A DNA stretch of 7,745 bases from Prevotellaceae bacterium UBA3646 (GCA_002373535.1 DFKL01000001.1:18208-25952); one strand, 5' to 3'; shown: positions 1-6,529, numbered from the stretch's first letter. Numbers and translations are program-made. Notes: generated by a model from the letters alone, not told the origin.

Positions 1-1
1 T

Positions 2-172
2 GTCCTGGCTTCTGCCCCCGGACGCATAGAAGGACTGTCAAGGAATCTGCTGCGCATATGGCAGGACGATTCCATATATGAGGAAATGAGAAGCAGTGCG
101 CTTCGCAGGATGAGCAGTCATCCTGTGTGGGAGCATGTCTCGAAGTCATGGTTGGACTGCTTGAAAAAATAA
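2..172 (+). CDS. C-terminal end of a probable GT-B glycosyltransferase (5' partial)
   Basis: An open frame enters from the left edge and ends at TAA 170-172, giving 56 visible residues. It begins VLASAPGRIEG, which resembles the segment after the nucleotide-sugar binding motif in GT4-type transferases (a 'PVVAS.pGgi.E' pattern). It ends in a helical tail with HPVWEHVSKSWLDCLKK, similar to the 'fsW..va..~l..y' tail that closes many family 4 enzymes. The catalytic part lies outside the window, so donor and acceptor cannot be named. The next gene starts about 6 bases downstream, or overlaps it if an earlier start is used, so it belongs to the same transcription unit. Family assignment is an inference from the short tail; that this is the 3' end of a coding gene is well supported by the uninterrupted frame and tight junction. 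Confidence 0.6.
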   Translation, partial: VLASAPGRIEGLSRNLLRIWQDDSIYEEMRSSALRRMSSHPVWEHVSKSWLDCLKK

Positions 173-177
173 GTCAG

Positions 178-798
178 GTGAGTAAATATATTATTATATC
201 GGGTATTGACGGGAGTGGCAAGACCACTGTGATAAATGCATTGACTGAGGCTTTGCGGGATGACGGATATTCCACTCGGTATATATGGATGCGTTTCAAT
301 CATTACAGCGTGAAGGTTATGAACGCGTTGGCACGGCTTTTAGGACTCAGCGTCAAGGTGCATAACGCATTTGGCAATGTATGGGAACACAGATTGTACA
401 AAAGTCGCCTGTTTTGCAGGATATACGTGTGGTGTTCCTATATCGACAACGTGATTGCCCGCAGGAAGGCGCTAAGGCTTGATGCCGACTATGTCATATG
501 TGACAGATGGGTGAATGATACATTAATAGATCTGGGTGCAGAATGTCGGATTGACGATATCCTGGACTCAAAATGGTACCGACGCTTTCAGGACATATTA
601 CCCGAGAACAGCGTGCAGTTCGTGGTGATACGCAACAGGGACGATATTGTCGGTTGCCGGGTTGAGAATACGACAAACCCTGACTTCCCATACCGTTTTG
701 CCCTCTATGAGAAACTCGTGCATAAAAAAGAAGTAAATGTCATAGACAATACCGGGACAATAGAAAGCTCGGTCAGACAGATTATAGAAAAGCTATGA
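178..798 (+). CDS. Thymidylate-kinase-like P-loop kinase in polysaccharide operon
   Basis: The predicted protein has about 206 residues with a Walker A loop GIDGSGKTT at residues 9-17 and a CDRW motif at 108-111, matching the 'DR(Y/H/W)' motif after strand 3 in thymidylate kinases. Length is normal for that family (about 200-215). The LID region (RNRDDIVGC onward, from about residue 152) keeps only part of the usual arginine-rich pattern, so the substrate may not be dTMP. I chose the GTG at 178 because it follows the upstream stop by 5 bases and puts the P-loop close to the N-terminus, as is usual. ATG 148 and GTG 127 are in-frame alternatives that overlap the previous gene. Housekeeping dTMP kinase is normally encoded elsewhere; placed among glycosyltransferases, this paralogue more likely phosphorylates a sugar, lipid or glycan intermediate (inference). 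It overlaps the next gene by 4 bases (ATGA). Confidence 0.8.
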   Translation: MSKYIIISGIDGSGKTTVINALTEALRDDGYSTRYIWMRFNHYSVKVMNALARLLGLSVKVHNAFGNVWEHRLYKSRLFCRIYVWCSYIDNVIARRKALRLDADYVICDRWVNDTLIDLGAECRIDDILDSKWYRRFQDILPENSVQFVVIRNRDDIVGCRVENTTNPDFPYRFALYEKLVHKKEVNVIDNTGTIESSVRQIIEKL

Positions 799-1871
799 AG
801 AAATATATAGAAAAGACGTTAGCCTCAAAGGTTATCATGGCAGGCGTCACCTTCCAGACAGACAAGCCAAATGGCGGCGGTGTCTCGTCCGTGGTGGCCA
901 CATACGACAAATACTTTGACGGACTAAGGTATATCCCTACATGGAAACAGACTAACAAGATAGGAAAGGCCGTTTTCTTTCTTGTCAATTACATAAGATT
1001 CTTTTTCTTGCTGTGTCTTGACAGACGTATTAGGATCGTCCATATTCATGCCGCTTCGGACGCTTCGTTTGAACGCAAGATGATGATATTTAATCTGGCA
1101 AGGCTATTTAGGAAGAAAACGATACTGCACATGCACGCAGGCGAATTTGACAGATATTATAAGGAATCATCGCGCAAGGAACAGATCAGGAAGACGATTA
1201 TGGACTGTGACAAGCTAATTGCGCTGTCAAAGTCGTGGAGAGAGTACTTCATAGCATTCGGGAAAAAGGCAGAGGATGTGATATTGCTGAACAATATCGT
1301 CGACTTTCCTGAAAAGTCCAAGACATACCAGCGTGATCTCCGCCTGCTATATCTGGGCTGGCTTGGTGACAAAAAGGGGGTGTTCGACCTAATAGACGTC
1401 ATAATAGCTAACAAAGAAGAACTGAAGGGAAGAATGAAACTGAAACTGGGCGGTTTTGACAATTATGACAGAATAAGGTCTTTGATTGAGGATAACGCCC
1501 TGGAAGAGCTGATAACATTAGAGGGATGGGTGTCCGGAGAAAAGAAAACCAGTATTCTCGAATGGGCAAATGTATTCATCCTGCCATCGTACTATGAAGG
1601 GTTGCCTATTTCCATACTGGAAGCGATGAGCTATGGAATGCCGGTCATTTCCACACCTGTCGGGGGCATACCGGACGTCGTAAAAGACGGAGTGAACGGT
1701 ATATTGGTGGAACCCGGCAACAAGGAAATGATCCTGAAAGCAATCAGGCACTATATCAATCAACCTGAGTGCATAGAAAAAGAGGGTAGGGAGAGTCTTG
1801 TCCTGGTGAAACCATATACCCCGGAGTCAGTGTTGAGTCATTTGAGAACAATCTATACGGAACTGCTGTGA
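795..1871 (+). CDS. Glycosyltransferase family 4 (GT-B fold)
   Basis: This 358-residue cytoplasmic, probably membrane-associated enzyme should transfer a sugar from a nucleotide donor to the growing lipid-linked repeat unit. The N-terminal Rossmann half contains the glycine loop PNGGGVSSV (residues 25-33), a basic and hydrophobic segment at 58-80 (KAVFFLV...LLCLDRR) that could bind the membrane, and IVHIHAASD (81-89). The C-terminal half begins near LLYLGWLGDKKG (184-195), the typical 'vGrl...KG' strand. It holds the GT4 signature E268-x7-E276 in YYEGLPISILEAM, then GMPVISTPVGGIPDVV (281-296). Length and domain order are typical of the family, and both halves are complete. The start ATG lies in the 4-base overlap with the kinase stop, and the stop overlaps the next gene's GTG, so translation is probably coupled. 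Retaining chemistry is expected for GT4; donor sugar unknown. Confidence 0.93.
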   Translation: MKKYIEKTLASKVIMAGVTFQTDKPNGGGVSSVVATYDKYFDGLRYIPTWKQTNKIGKAVFFLVNYIRFFFLLCLDRRIRIVHIHAASDASFERKMMIFNLARLFRKKTILHMHAGEFDRYYKESSRKEQIRKTIMDCDKLIALSKSWREYFIAFGKKAEDVILLNNIVDFPEKSKTYQRDLRLLYLGWLGDKKGVFDLIDVIIANKEELKGRMKLKLGGFDNYDRIRSLIEDNALEELITLEGWVSGEKKTSILEWANVFILPSYYEGLPISILEAMSYGMPVISTPVGGIPDVVKDGVNGILVEPGNKEMILKAIRHYINQPECIEKEGRESLVLVKPYTPESVLSHLRTIYTELL

Positions 1872-2707
1872 ATATACTAATCTGTGGCCATCGTGCATAT
1901 GCCGCCCGCGGGCTTGTGTCGCTTTTGGAGAATGCCGGTCATGAAGTGATCTGTTTCTCCAGGGGAGAAGTGTACAGGGAGGAAAATGTCATAACCGGCG
2001 ACGTGAAAGCCATTGACCAGAATCCATTCTTCAAGGAACACATAGATGTGATCGTTAATTTCATTCTGCTGAAGGACGGGACACCTCAGGACAACATAGA
2101 ATATGCGGCAGCTCTCTGCCGTCTGGGGAGGAAACAGAATGTCGCAAGGCTGATACATCTGAGCAGCATCTCGTCCTATCCCAACGACGTGACCCTCATT
2201 ACCGATAAGACAGAAATGGATCACAAGGCGGGAATGAAAGGTGGGTATGGCGCCCTGAAGGTGCTGGTTGATGAATATATGATTCATGAAAGGGACGCGC
2301 ACAGATTGCCTGTAGTCTTGTTCCGACCGGGATTCGTAGTGTCTGAAGACCATCCTAATCCATTGGGGGGGATTGCCAAGGTACTGCCAGGAAAAATAGC
2401 CATACTTATAGGAAACAGGCAAAGTACCTTGCCTTTGGTGTATCGCAATGAGATGCATCAGGTCCTGCTAAGGCTTATAGAGAAAGAGGATGCCGCCGAT
2501 GTCTGTATTGCCGTGAGCAACGGTTCATGCACCAAGGCAGAATACGTGAAGCTCGTAGCTCCGGACCTCAGGATAATCGGCATCCCCGGAAAACTGGCCA
2601 TTGGCGCCGCGAAGTTCCTGAAGGCAATAAGGTTCTTCGATGAAAGAAAACTGCAGATGGTAAAAGGAGTGTTCAAGGTTCAGAATGTGGTGCCTTCAGT
2701 GGTGTGA
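1868..2707 (+). CDS. NAD-dependent epimerase/dehydratase-like protein (extended SDR)
   Basis: The 279-residue protein has an N-terminal dinucleotide-binding strand MNILICGHRAYAARGL. The usual glycine pattern of extended SDRs (GxxGxxG) is reduced here, with Ala10 where the middle glycine is expected. The catalytic region is intact: HLSSIS (97-102) and Y127-x3-K131 in GGYGALK, followed by LFRPGFVVSE (151-160), the 'lRp..vyGp' segment. These point to an NAD(P)-dependent sugar epimerase, dehydratase or reductase acting on a nucleotide or lipid-linked sugar. The only plausible start is GTG 1868, which overlaps the previous stop (GTGA); no in-frame ATG occurs before residue 117. The stop in turn overlaps a potential GTG of the next gene. 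Its place directly before a flavoprotein suggests the two act in sequence (inference). The substrate cannot be read from the sequence. A G7 run at 2365-2371 lies within it. Confidence 0.85.
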   Translation: MNILICGHRAYAARGLVSLLENAGHEVICFSRGEVYREENVITGDVKAIDQNPFFKEHIDVIVNFILLKDGTPQDNIEYAAALCRLGRKQNVARLIHLSSISSYPNDVTLITDKTEMDHKAGMKGGYGALKVLVDEYMIHERDAHRLPVVLFRPGFVVSEDHPNPLGGIAKVLPGKIAILIGNRQSTLPLVYRNEMHQVLLRLIEKEDAADVCIAVSNGSCTKAEYVKLVAPDLRIIGIPGKLAIGAAKFLKAIRFFDERKLQMVKGVFKVQNVVPSVV

Positions 2708-2745
2708 GTACTGGCGGCAAACCTGATACAAATAAAAAGCGTATA

Positions 2746-4107
2746 ATGAATAGAGTTGCAATTATAGGGTCTGGAGCCTATGGCAGCTATGCTGCAAGCC
2801 TGATTTGCGAGCTTCACCCGGATTGGGAGGTACATATCTACGAAGTCGGCGGCGAGGAAGTCAAGGATCAGGATGGAATAGGATTTTACAGTGAGGTAAA
2901 AAACGGTCATTATGAAGGATTGACAAAGGGTCGGTACTTTGGCTATGGCGGTGCCACGAACAAGTGGGGCGGACAGATACTGACCTTTTCTGAAAATGAT
3001 TTCAAGCATCCTGACCGATACCAGAAGGAGATAGTTGAACTGAACAGGAAATATAAACAGAATATATTCAGGAAGGTCGGTATAAAGAATGACTATCAGG
3101 AGAGGGTCCTTTCCGGCGGGATGTTTACCAAGACGGGTGTCTGGCTTGACTATTTTTCCCGTAATCTGTTCAAGAAATTCAAAATCGCCAGTCTGCCTCA
3201 GGTCAAGCTGCATCCGTACCACCGTGTATGCAAGCTAAACATAGCGGGACGTAAGATTGTAGGCTTTGATGTAATGGTGAATGACAAGAAGGAGTGTGTA
3301 AGCGGTTTTGAACGATATATACTTGCGGCAGGCGCCTTTGAATCAACACGCCTGTTAATGGTGTCGGGAATCCTGGATGTAGATATCGTCAATTTCAGCG
3401 ACCACATCAATAAAAAGGTGTTCAAGATCAAGAGCGGAACAAAGCTCGGTCCTGTGGATTTCAGGTTTTTCATAAAGAAATTCTCGTTTATCACGACAAG
3501 AATCGTCGGTGAAAGGAATGACGTTCCGTTCTTCATATACCCGACATATAATGAGGAGTTCCCGTTCTTCCAGAACCTGAAGAAATTATTGTTCGGGAGA
3601 AAATTAAGCTTGGAGTTATTGTGGAGCATACTGAGGGACACACCGAGTTTCATAGCCTTTGTCTGGTATTTCTTCATCCTGCGTAGACTTTATGTCCATG
3701 GTCCATGGTACCTGGTGCTTCACATAGAGAATTTCAGGAACAGTGGACAAGTGGCACTGAATCAGGTGGCGGACAAGTTCAGGCAGCCCGGAGTAACCGT
3801 GGACTTCAACGTGCGTCCTGAAGCAGAAAGACTGTTCAATGAACTGGTGGACGAGTTGGAGGCTATGTTGGCAAAGTGGGGGGTAGAATACGAGCGTGTC
3901 GCGGATAGTATACATACTGACAAATTCGAGGATGAGTACCATCCATGTGCATTGTACAGTGATTTCTCGTCGGTAGAGGAGTATTTTAATCAGTTTGAGA
4001 ATATGCTGGTCATACACAGCGGTGTATTACCCCATGCCGGCGGTATCAATTCGACAGCTGCGGCATTCCCTCTTGTCGAGGAATATGTCAGGACAAAATG
4101 GGTGTAG
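2746..4107 (+). CDS. GMC-like FAD-dependent oxidoreductase
   Basis: The predicted 453-residue flavoprotein starts MNRVAIIGSGAYGSYAA with the FAD-binding GSGAYG at residues 8-13. It also carries YGGATNKWGGQ (67-77), which resembles the 'GG...hW' segment of GMC sugar oxidases and dehydrogenases, and ILAAGAFESTRLLMVSG (192-208), the second conserved FAD segment. The C-terminus ends with VLPHAGGINSTAA (427-439), like the 'vfP..gG.NpT' close of GMC enzymes. Candidate catalytic residues are His399 (DEYHP) and Asn435 (GINST); this pairing is by pattern only. A hydrophobic stretch near 301-312 (SFIAFVWYFFIL) followed by basic residues may contact the membrane. I chose ATG 2746 because it places the FAD loop at the N-terminus. 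GTG 2704, overlapping the previous stop, would add 14 polar residues. Probable role: oxidation of a sugar hydroxyl during glycan assembly (inference). Confidence 0.8.
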   Translation: MNRVAIIGSGAYGSYAASLICELHPDWEVHIYEVGGEEVKDQDGIGFYSEVKNGHYEGLTKGRYFGYGGATNKWGGQILTFSENDFKHPDRYQKEIVELNRKYKQNIFRKVGIKNDYQERVLSGGMFTKTGVWLDYFSRNLFKKFKIASLPQVKLHPYHRVCKLNIAGRKIVGFDVMVNDKKECVSGFERYILAAGAFESTRLLMVSGILDVDIVNFSDHINKKVFKIKSGTKLGPVDFRFFIKKFSFITTRIVGERNDVPFFIYPTYNEEFPFFQNLKKLLFGRKLSLELLWSILRDTPSFIAFVWYFFILRRLYVHGPWYLVLHIENFRNSGQVALNQVADKFRQPGVTVDFNVRPEAERLFNELVDELEAMLAKWGVEYERVADSIHTDKFEDEYHPCALYSDFSSVEEYFNQFENMLVIHSGVLPHAGGINSTAAAFPLVEEYVRTKWV

Positions 4108-4110
4108 TAT

Positions 4111-4569
4111 ATGAAAGGAATAAAGATTTGTCTTACATCATCGACGGGCGGCCATCTGCATGAGCTGCTCCTGGCTATAAGGGATGTAGATGTCAGCAAC
4201 AGCTATTGGGTAATGTATGACTCGCCCCATGTGCGCAAGTTCTGCTCTGACAAGAAGCATTACTTTGTGATGAACACATCACCGACAAACAGGCTGACAT
4301 GGGTGGTAAACGCCATAAAGGCATTGTTCATACTTCTTTGGGAAAGACCTGACGTAATCATCTCGACAGGAGCCGGGGTAAGTTTTCCGACTATGTGGCT
4401 CGGAAAGAAGTTCTTTGGCTCGAAGGTTATATATATCGCTTCGGCAGCAGACGTGGACCATCCGGCAAGAACTCCATACCGGGCGTATGGTATTGCGGAC
4501 CTGTTCCTGGTTCAATGGCCAGAAATGCTGAAGTTGTTCCCGAATGCAAAATATATAGGTGTGCTATGA
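4111..4569 (+). CDS. Alg14/PssD-like subunit of a split glycosyltransferase
   Basis: This 152-residue protein matches the Alg14/PssD/CpsF group, the acceptor-binding and membrane-recruiting half of a two-subunit GT-B transferase. Visible features are LTSSTGGHLHELL (8-20, the 'S.GGHl.ql' loop), a hydrophobic membrane-binding segment around 65-77 before ERPDVIISTGAGVSFP (78-93), and the C-terminal pattern GIADLFLVQWPEML (127-140) with PNAKYIGVL at the very end. In the common family the segment before this contains 'ESxaR'; here it reads ASAADVDHPAR, so that site is altered. The full-length protein lies 3 bases after the flavoprotein stop and overlaps the next gene by 4 bases (ATGA), as expected for subunits made in equal amounts. 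Family members pair with PssE/Alg13-like partners to add a sugar to a lipid-linked acceptor; the sugar here is unknown. Confidence 0.88.
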   Translation: MKGIKICLTSSTGGHLHELLLAIRDVDVSNSYWVMYDSPHVRKFCSDKKHYFVMNTSPTNRLTWVVNAIKALFILLWERPDVIISTGAGVSFPTMWLGKKFFGSKVIYIASAADVDHPARTPYRAYGIADLFLVQWPEMLKLFPNAKYIGVL

Positions 4570-5042
4570 AGATACTGTGTTCATTGGGTACCCATACCCA
4601 GGATTTCAGCCGACTGGCGCGCGCGATTGATGATGTCGCAGGAAAGAATGACGATTATGACATCGTGGTACAGACGGGCTTTACCAATTATGTCTATAGG
4701 AATGTAAAGAATTATTTTGATTTCTGTCCAAAGAGCAGGATGGAGGAACTCGTCGAATGGGCAGACATCCTGATATTGCAAGGAGGATGGGGGGGGATAG
4801 AGGAGGCTGTCGACAAAGGCAAGCGTTGCGTAGTCGTGCCTCGTATAGAAGGTGCGGAACATGTCCATAATCAGGAACAGTTGGTGCGTAAGCTGGATTC
4901 CATGGGATGTGTCATAGGCTGTCTTGACGTAGACCGTCTCTCCCAATGTATAGCGAGGGCAATGAATATGGAGGTCAAACCGCTTGAAAAGGGTGATGCC
5001 TCCAAGATAATCAATGACTCATTAAACGAGTGGTTCGGATAA
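4566..5042 (+). CDS. Alg13/PssE-like catalytic subunit of a split glycosyltransferase
   Basis: This 158-residue protein corresponds to the C-terminal half of MurG-like GT28 enzymes, which binds the nucleotide sugar. It starts MKILCSLGTHTQDFSRL, matching the 'vtvGT....FdRl' opening of PssE. It continues with EELVEWADILILQGGWGG (60-77) and VVVPRIEGAEHVHNQEQL (89-106), the 'ivvPr...EHvd.HQ' donor-site pattern. The usual 'SHaG.GT' loop is replaced by QGGWGG, an atypical donor loop. The start is ATG 4566, overlapping the PssD-like stop; the open frame extends further upstream, but that stretch only shadows the preceding gene. It should form a heterodimer with the PssD-like protein at the inner membrane face. 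An uninterrupted run of eight G (4789-4796) encodes W75-G76-G77; losing one G would give TAG as the next codon. Confidence 0.88.
   Translation: MKILCSLGTHTQDFSRLARAIDDVAGKNDDYDIVVQTGFTNYVYRNVKNYFDFCPKSRMEELVEWADILILQGGWGGIEEAVDKGKRCVVVPRIEGAEHVHNQEQLVRKLDSMGCVIGCLDVDRLSQCIARAMNMEVKPLEKGDASKIINDSLNEWFG
4789..4796 (+). repeat. G8 homopolymer inside the PssE-like gene
   Basis: Eight consecutive G bases encode the end of W75 and G76-G77 in the predicted donor-site loop. With seven G the reading becomes TGG GGG GGA TAG, stopping the protein after 77 residues. With nine G the frame shifts and meets a TAA about 75 bases on. Homopolymers of this length can vary by replication slippage, so this could be an on/off site, but only chance occurrence is established here. 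Confidence 0.5.
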
Positions 5043-5064
5043 AACTACAAACAATTTCCATACT

Positions 5065-5859
5065 ATGGTTGAAGTTAGCATCATAACGGTGGGAATGAAT
5101 CATCTGAGATTCATTAAAAAACTATACAGTACGCTATTCGCAGAACATCCCCCGAGGGTTTCCGTGGAGGCCATATATGTGGATAACTGCTCGCATGACG
5201 GCAGCGTAGACTGGCTCGAAAGGAATTATCCCGACGTGCGTATCATCAGAAATGAGAAAGTAATGGGATTCGGGGAAAACAACAATATCGGTGTAAAGGC
5301 TTCGTCGGGCAAATATGTGGCGATTATCAATCCTGATATCGAATTCATAGACGATGCAATAGACAGGCTGTGGCAATATGCCGAGAATTGCGGAGATTCT
5401 TGTGGAGTCTTAGCCCCCAAACTGCTTTCGCCTGACGGTAGCATACAGTATAGTGCACGCAATTTCATCACACTGCGTTCTTTCTTCCACAGGGCACTTA
5501 CAAGGGGGAATGACCAATCCGAGGATTCTTCCGTAGGATCATATCTGCTTAAGGACCTGGACTGGGACAAGGTGCAACCGGTCAATTGGGTGATGGGGGC
5601 CGCGATGTTCATGCGCCGTGACTTTTATGACGAGCTTGACGGGTTTGACACTGACTATTTCCTGTATATGGAGGACGAGGACCTGTGCCTCCGTACCTGG
5701 AAAAGTGGCCGGCCGGTCGTCTATTGCGCGAATATCCGGGTAATCCATAACCACATGCGCGGAAGCAGGAGAATCGGGAAGATGATGCTCCTTCATTTCA
5801 AGAGCCTCCTTACCTTTTTCCGCAAACATGGCTTTAATATAAAGAGCCAGGTCAAATAA
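5065..5859 (+). CDS. Glycosyltransferase family 2, rhamnosyltransferase-like (WbbL/COG1216 type)
   Basis: The 264-residue GT-A enzyme opens with VEVSIITVGMNHLRFIKKL. It has the nucleotide-binding Asp40 in AIYVDNCSHDGS (36-47), GFGENNNIGVKAS (68-80), and the metal-binding segment INPDIEF (88-94), standing where GT2 enzymes have DXD. Further on are WVMGAAMFMRRDFYDELDGFD (175-195, conserved in the rhamnosyltransferase-like subgroup), the catalytic-base region YMEDEDLCLR (201-210), and a basic C-terminal patch HNHMRGSRR (228-236). Length is a little short of the usual 280-310 because the C-terminal tail is brief, but all catalytic segments are present. It lies 22 bases after the PssE-like gene and 24 before the sugar transferase gene, so it is still operonic. 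It probably adds one sugar with inversion to the lipid-linked oligosaccharide; rhamnose is only one possibility, as the subgroup uses several donors. Confidence 0.9.
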   Translation: MVEVSIITVGMNHLRFIKKLYSTLFAEHPPRVSVEAIYVDNCSHDGSVDWLERNYPDVRIIRNEKVMGFGENNNIGVKASSGKYVAIINPDIEFIDDAIDRLWQYAENCGDSCGVLAPKLLSPDGSIQYSARNFITLRSFFHRALTRGNDQSEDSSVGSYLLKDLDWDKVQPVNWVMGAAMFMRRDFYDELDGFDTDYFLYMEDEDLCLRTWKSGRPVVYCANIRVIHNHMRGSRRIGKMMLLHFKSLLTFFRKHGFNIKSQVK

Positions 5860-5883
5860 TGAATTCTATGTGTAATCGGACTA

Positions 5884-6498
5884 ATGAGAGATAGATTGTC
5901 ATATATACCTTACAGAATCTTCCATCGGGGGCTTGATATCGTCGTGTCTCTGGTGATGCTTTTAGTGTTATTTCCGTTTTTCCCAATAGTCGTGTTCATC
6001 ATCAAATACCAGAGCCCCGGACCTCTGTTCTTTTCTCAGGAAAGAACCGGCTTGAACGGTAAGACCTTCAGGATGTACAAATTCCGGTCTATGCACGTCA
6101 ATGACACAGCCCATACACAACAGGCGACTCATAACGACCCACGCAAGTATCCGTTCGGCAAATTTATGCGCAGGACCAGTATAGACGAACTTCCACAGAT
6201 ATACAACGTGCTGACAGGTGACATGAGCCTTATCGGCCCCAGACCTCACATGCTGGCACATACGGATTATTATTCCACCCACATTCCTTACTACATGGAA
6301 AGACATGCCGTGAGACCAGGCCTTACCGGCTGGGCACAAGTCAAGGGGTGGCGTGGCGACACACCGGAGCTATGGATGATGGAAGGTCGCGTTATCCGGG
6401 ATATATGGTACATAGAGCATAGGAGTATCGGACTGGACCTGAAGATACTCGTTCTCACCGTCGGCTCCGTGCTGTTTCCGGCAAAGGGTGCGCACTAA
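5884..6498 (+). CDS. Polyprenyl-phosphate sugar-1-phosphate transferase (bacterial sugar transferase family)
   Basis: This 204-residue monotopic phosphoglycosyl transferase should move a sugar-1-phosphate from a UDP-sugar onto undecaprenyl phosphate, starting the repeat unit at the inner membrane. It has a re-entrant hydrophobic helix at about 17-41 (LDIVVSLVMLLVLFPFFPIVV), then SPGPLFFSQERTGLNGK (44-60) and MYKFRSM (64-70). The catalytic D101-E102 pair lies in TSIDELPQIYNVLTGDMSLIGPRP (98-121), and RPGLTGWAQVKG (144-155) follows. It is the short, core-only form, without the N-terminal membrane and Rossmann-like region found in WcaJ/WbaP proteins of about 460 residues. In several Bacteroides capsule loci such a gene is the last one of the operon, as here. 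ATG 5884 is the only in-frame start that precedes the membrane helix. Sugar specificity cannot be read from the sequence. Confidence 0.95.
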   Translation: MRDRLSYIPYRIFHRGLDIVVSLVMLLVLFPFFPIVVFIIKYQSPGPLFFSQERTGLNGKTFRMYKFRSMHVNDTAHTQQATHNDPRKYPFGKFMRRTSIDELPQIYNVLTGDMSLIGPRPHMLAHTDYYSTHIPYYMERHAVRPGLTGWAQVKGWRGDTPELWMMEGRVIRDIWYIEHRSIGLDLKILVLTVGSVLFPAKGAH

Positions 6499-6529
6499 AA
6501 GACCTTTTGCCTGTTTTCCTCGTTTTTTT
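6481..6529 (+). terminator. Possible intrinsic terminator of the polysaccharide operon
   Basis: GCAAAGGG (6481-6488) can pair with CCTTTTGC (6503-6510), giving an 8-pair stem with one G-T pair and a 14-base loop. It is followed by a T-rich stretch ending in seven T (6523-6529). The stem overlaps the end of the last gene, and the T run reaches the stop of the convergent gene. The large loop and the 12-base gap before the T7 run make this a moderate candidate only. Confidence 0.4.

Noticed and set aside
1877..2458. Long minus-strand open frame of 193 codons opposite the SDR gene
   Set aside because: It mirrors the plus-strand gene, shows no recognisable motif, and the plus-strand product has clear family residues.
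2680..3677. Minus-strand open frames of 180 and 159 codons opposite the flavoprotein gene
   Set aside because: Shadows of a well-supported plus-strand gene; no domain pattern and no operon context.
3695..3710. Tandem CCATGG palindromes in the flavoprotein gene
   Set aside because: Short coincidence inside coding sequence, with codons for an ordinary peptide; no sign of a site or repeat family.
4395..4565. Upstream extension of the PssE-like frame by 57 codons
   Set aside because: The stretch lies wholly inside the PssD-like gene, and the family N-terminus starts exactly at ATG 4566.
5859..5894. Tiny 11-codon frame between the GT2 and sugar transferase genes (possible leader peptide)
   Set aside because: It overlaps the next start, has no regulatory codon run or attenuator stem, and is likely chance.
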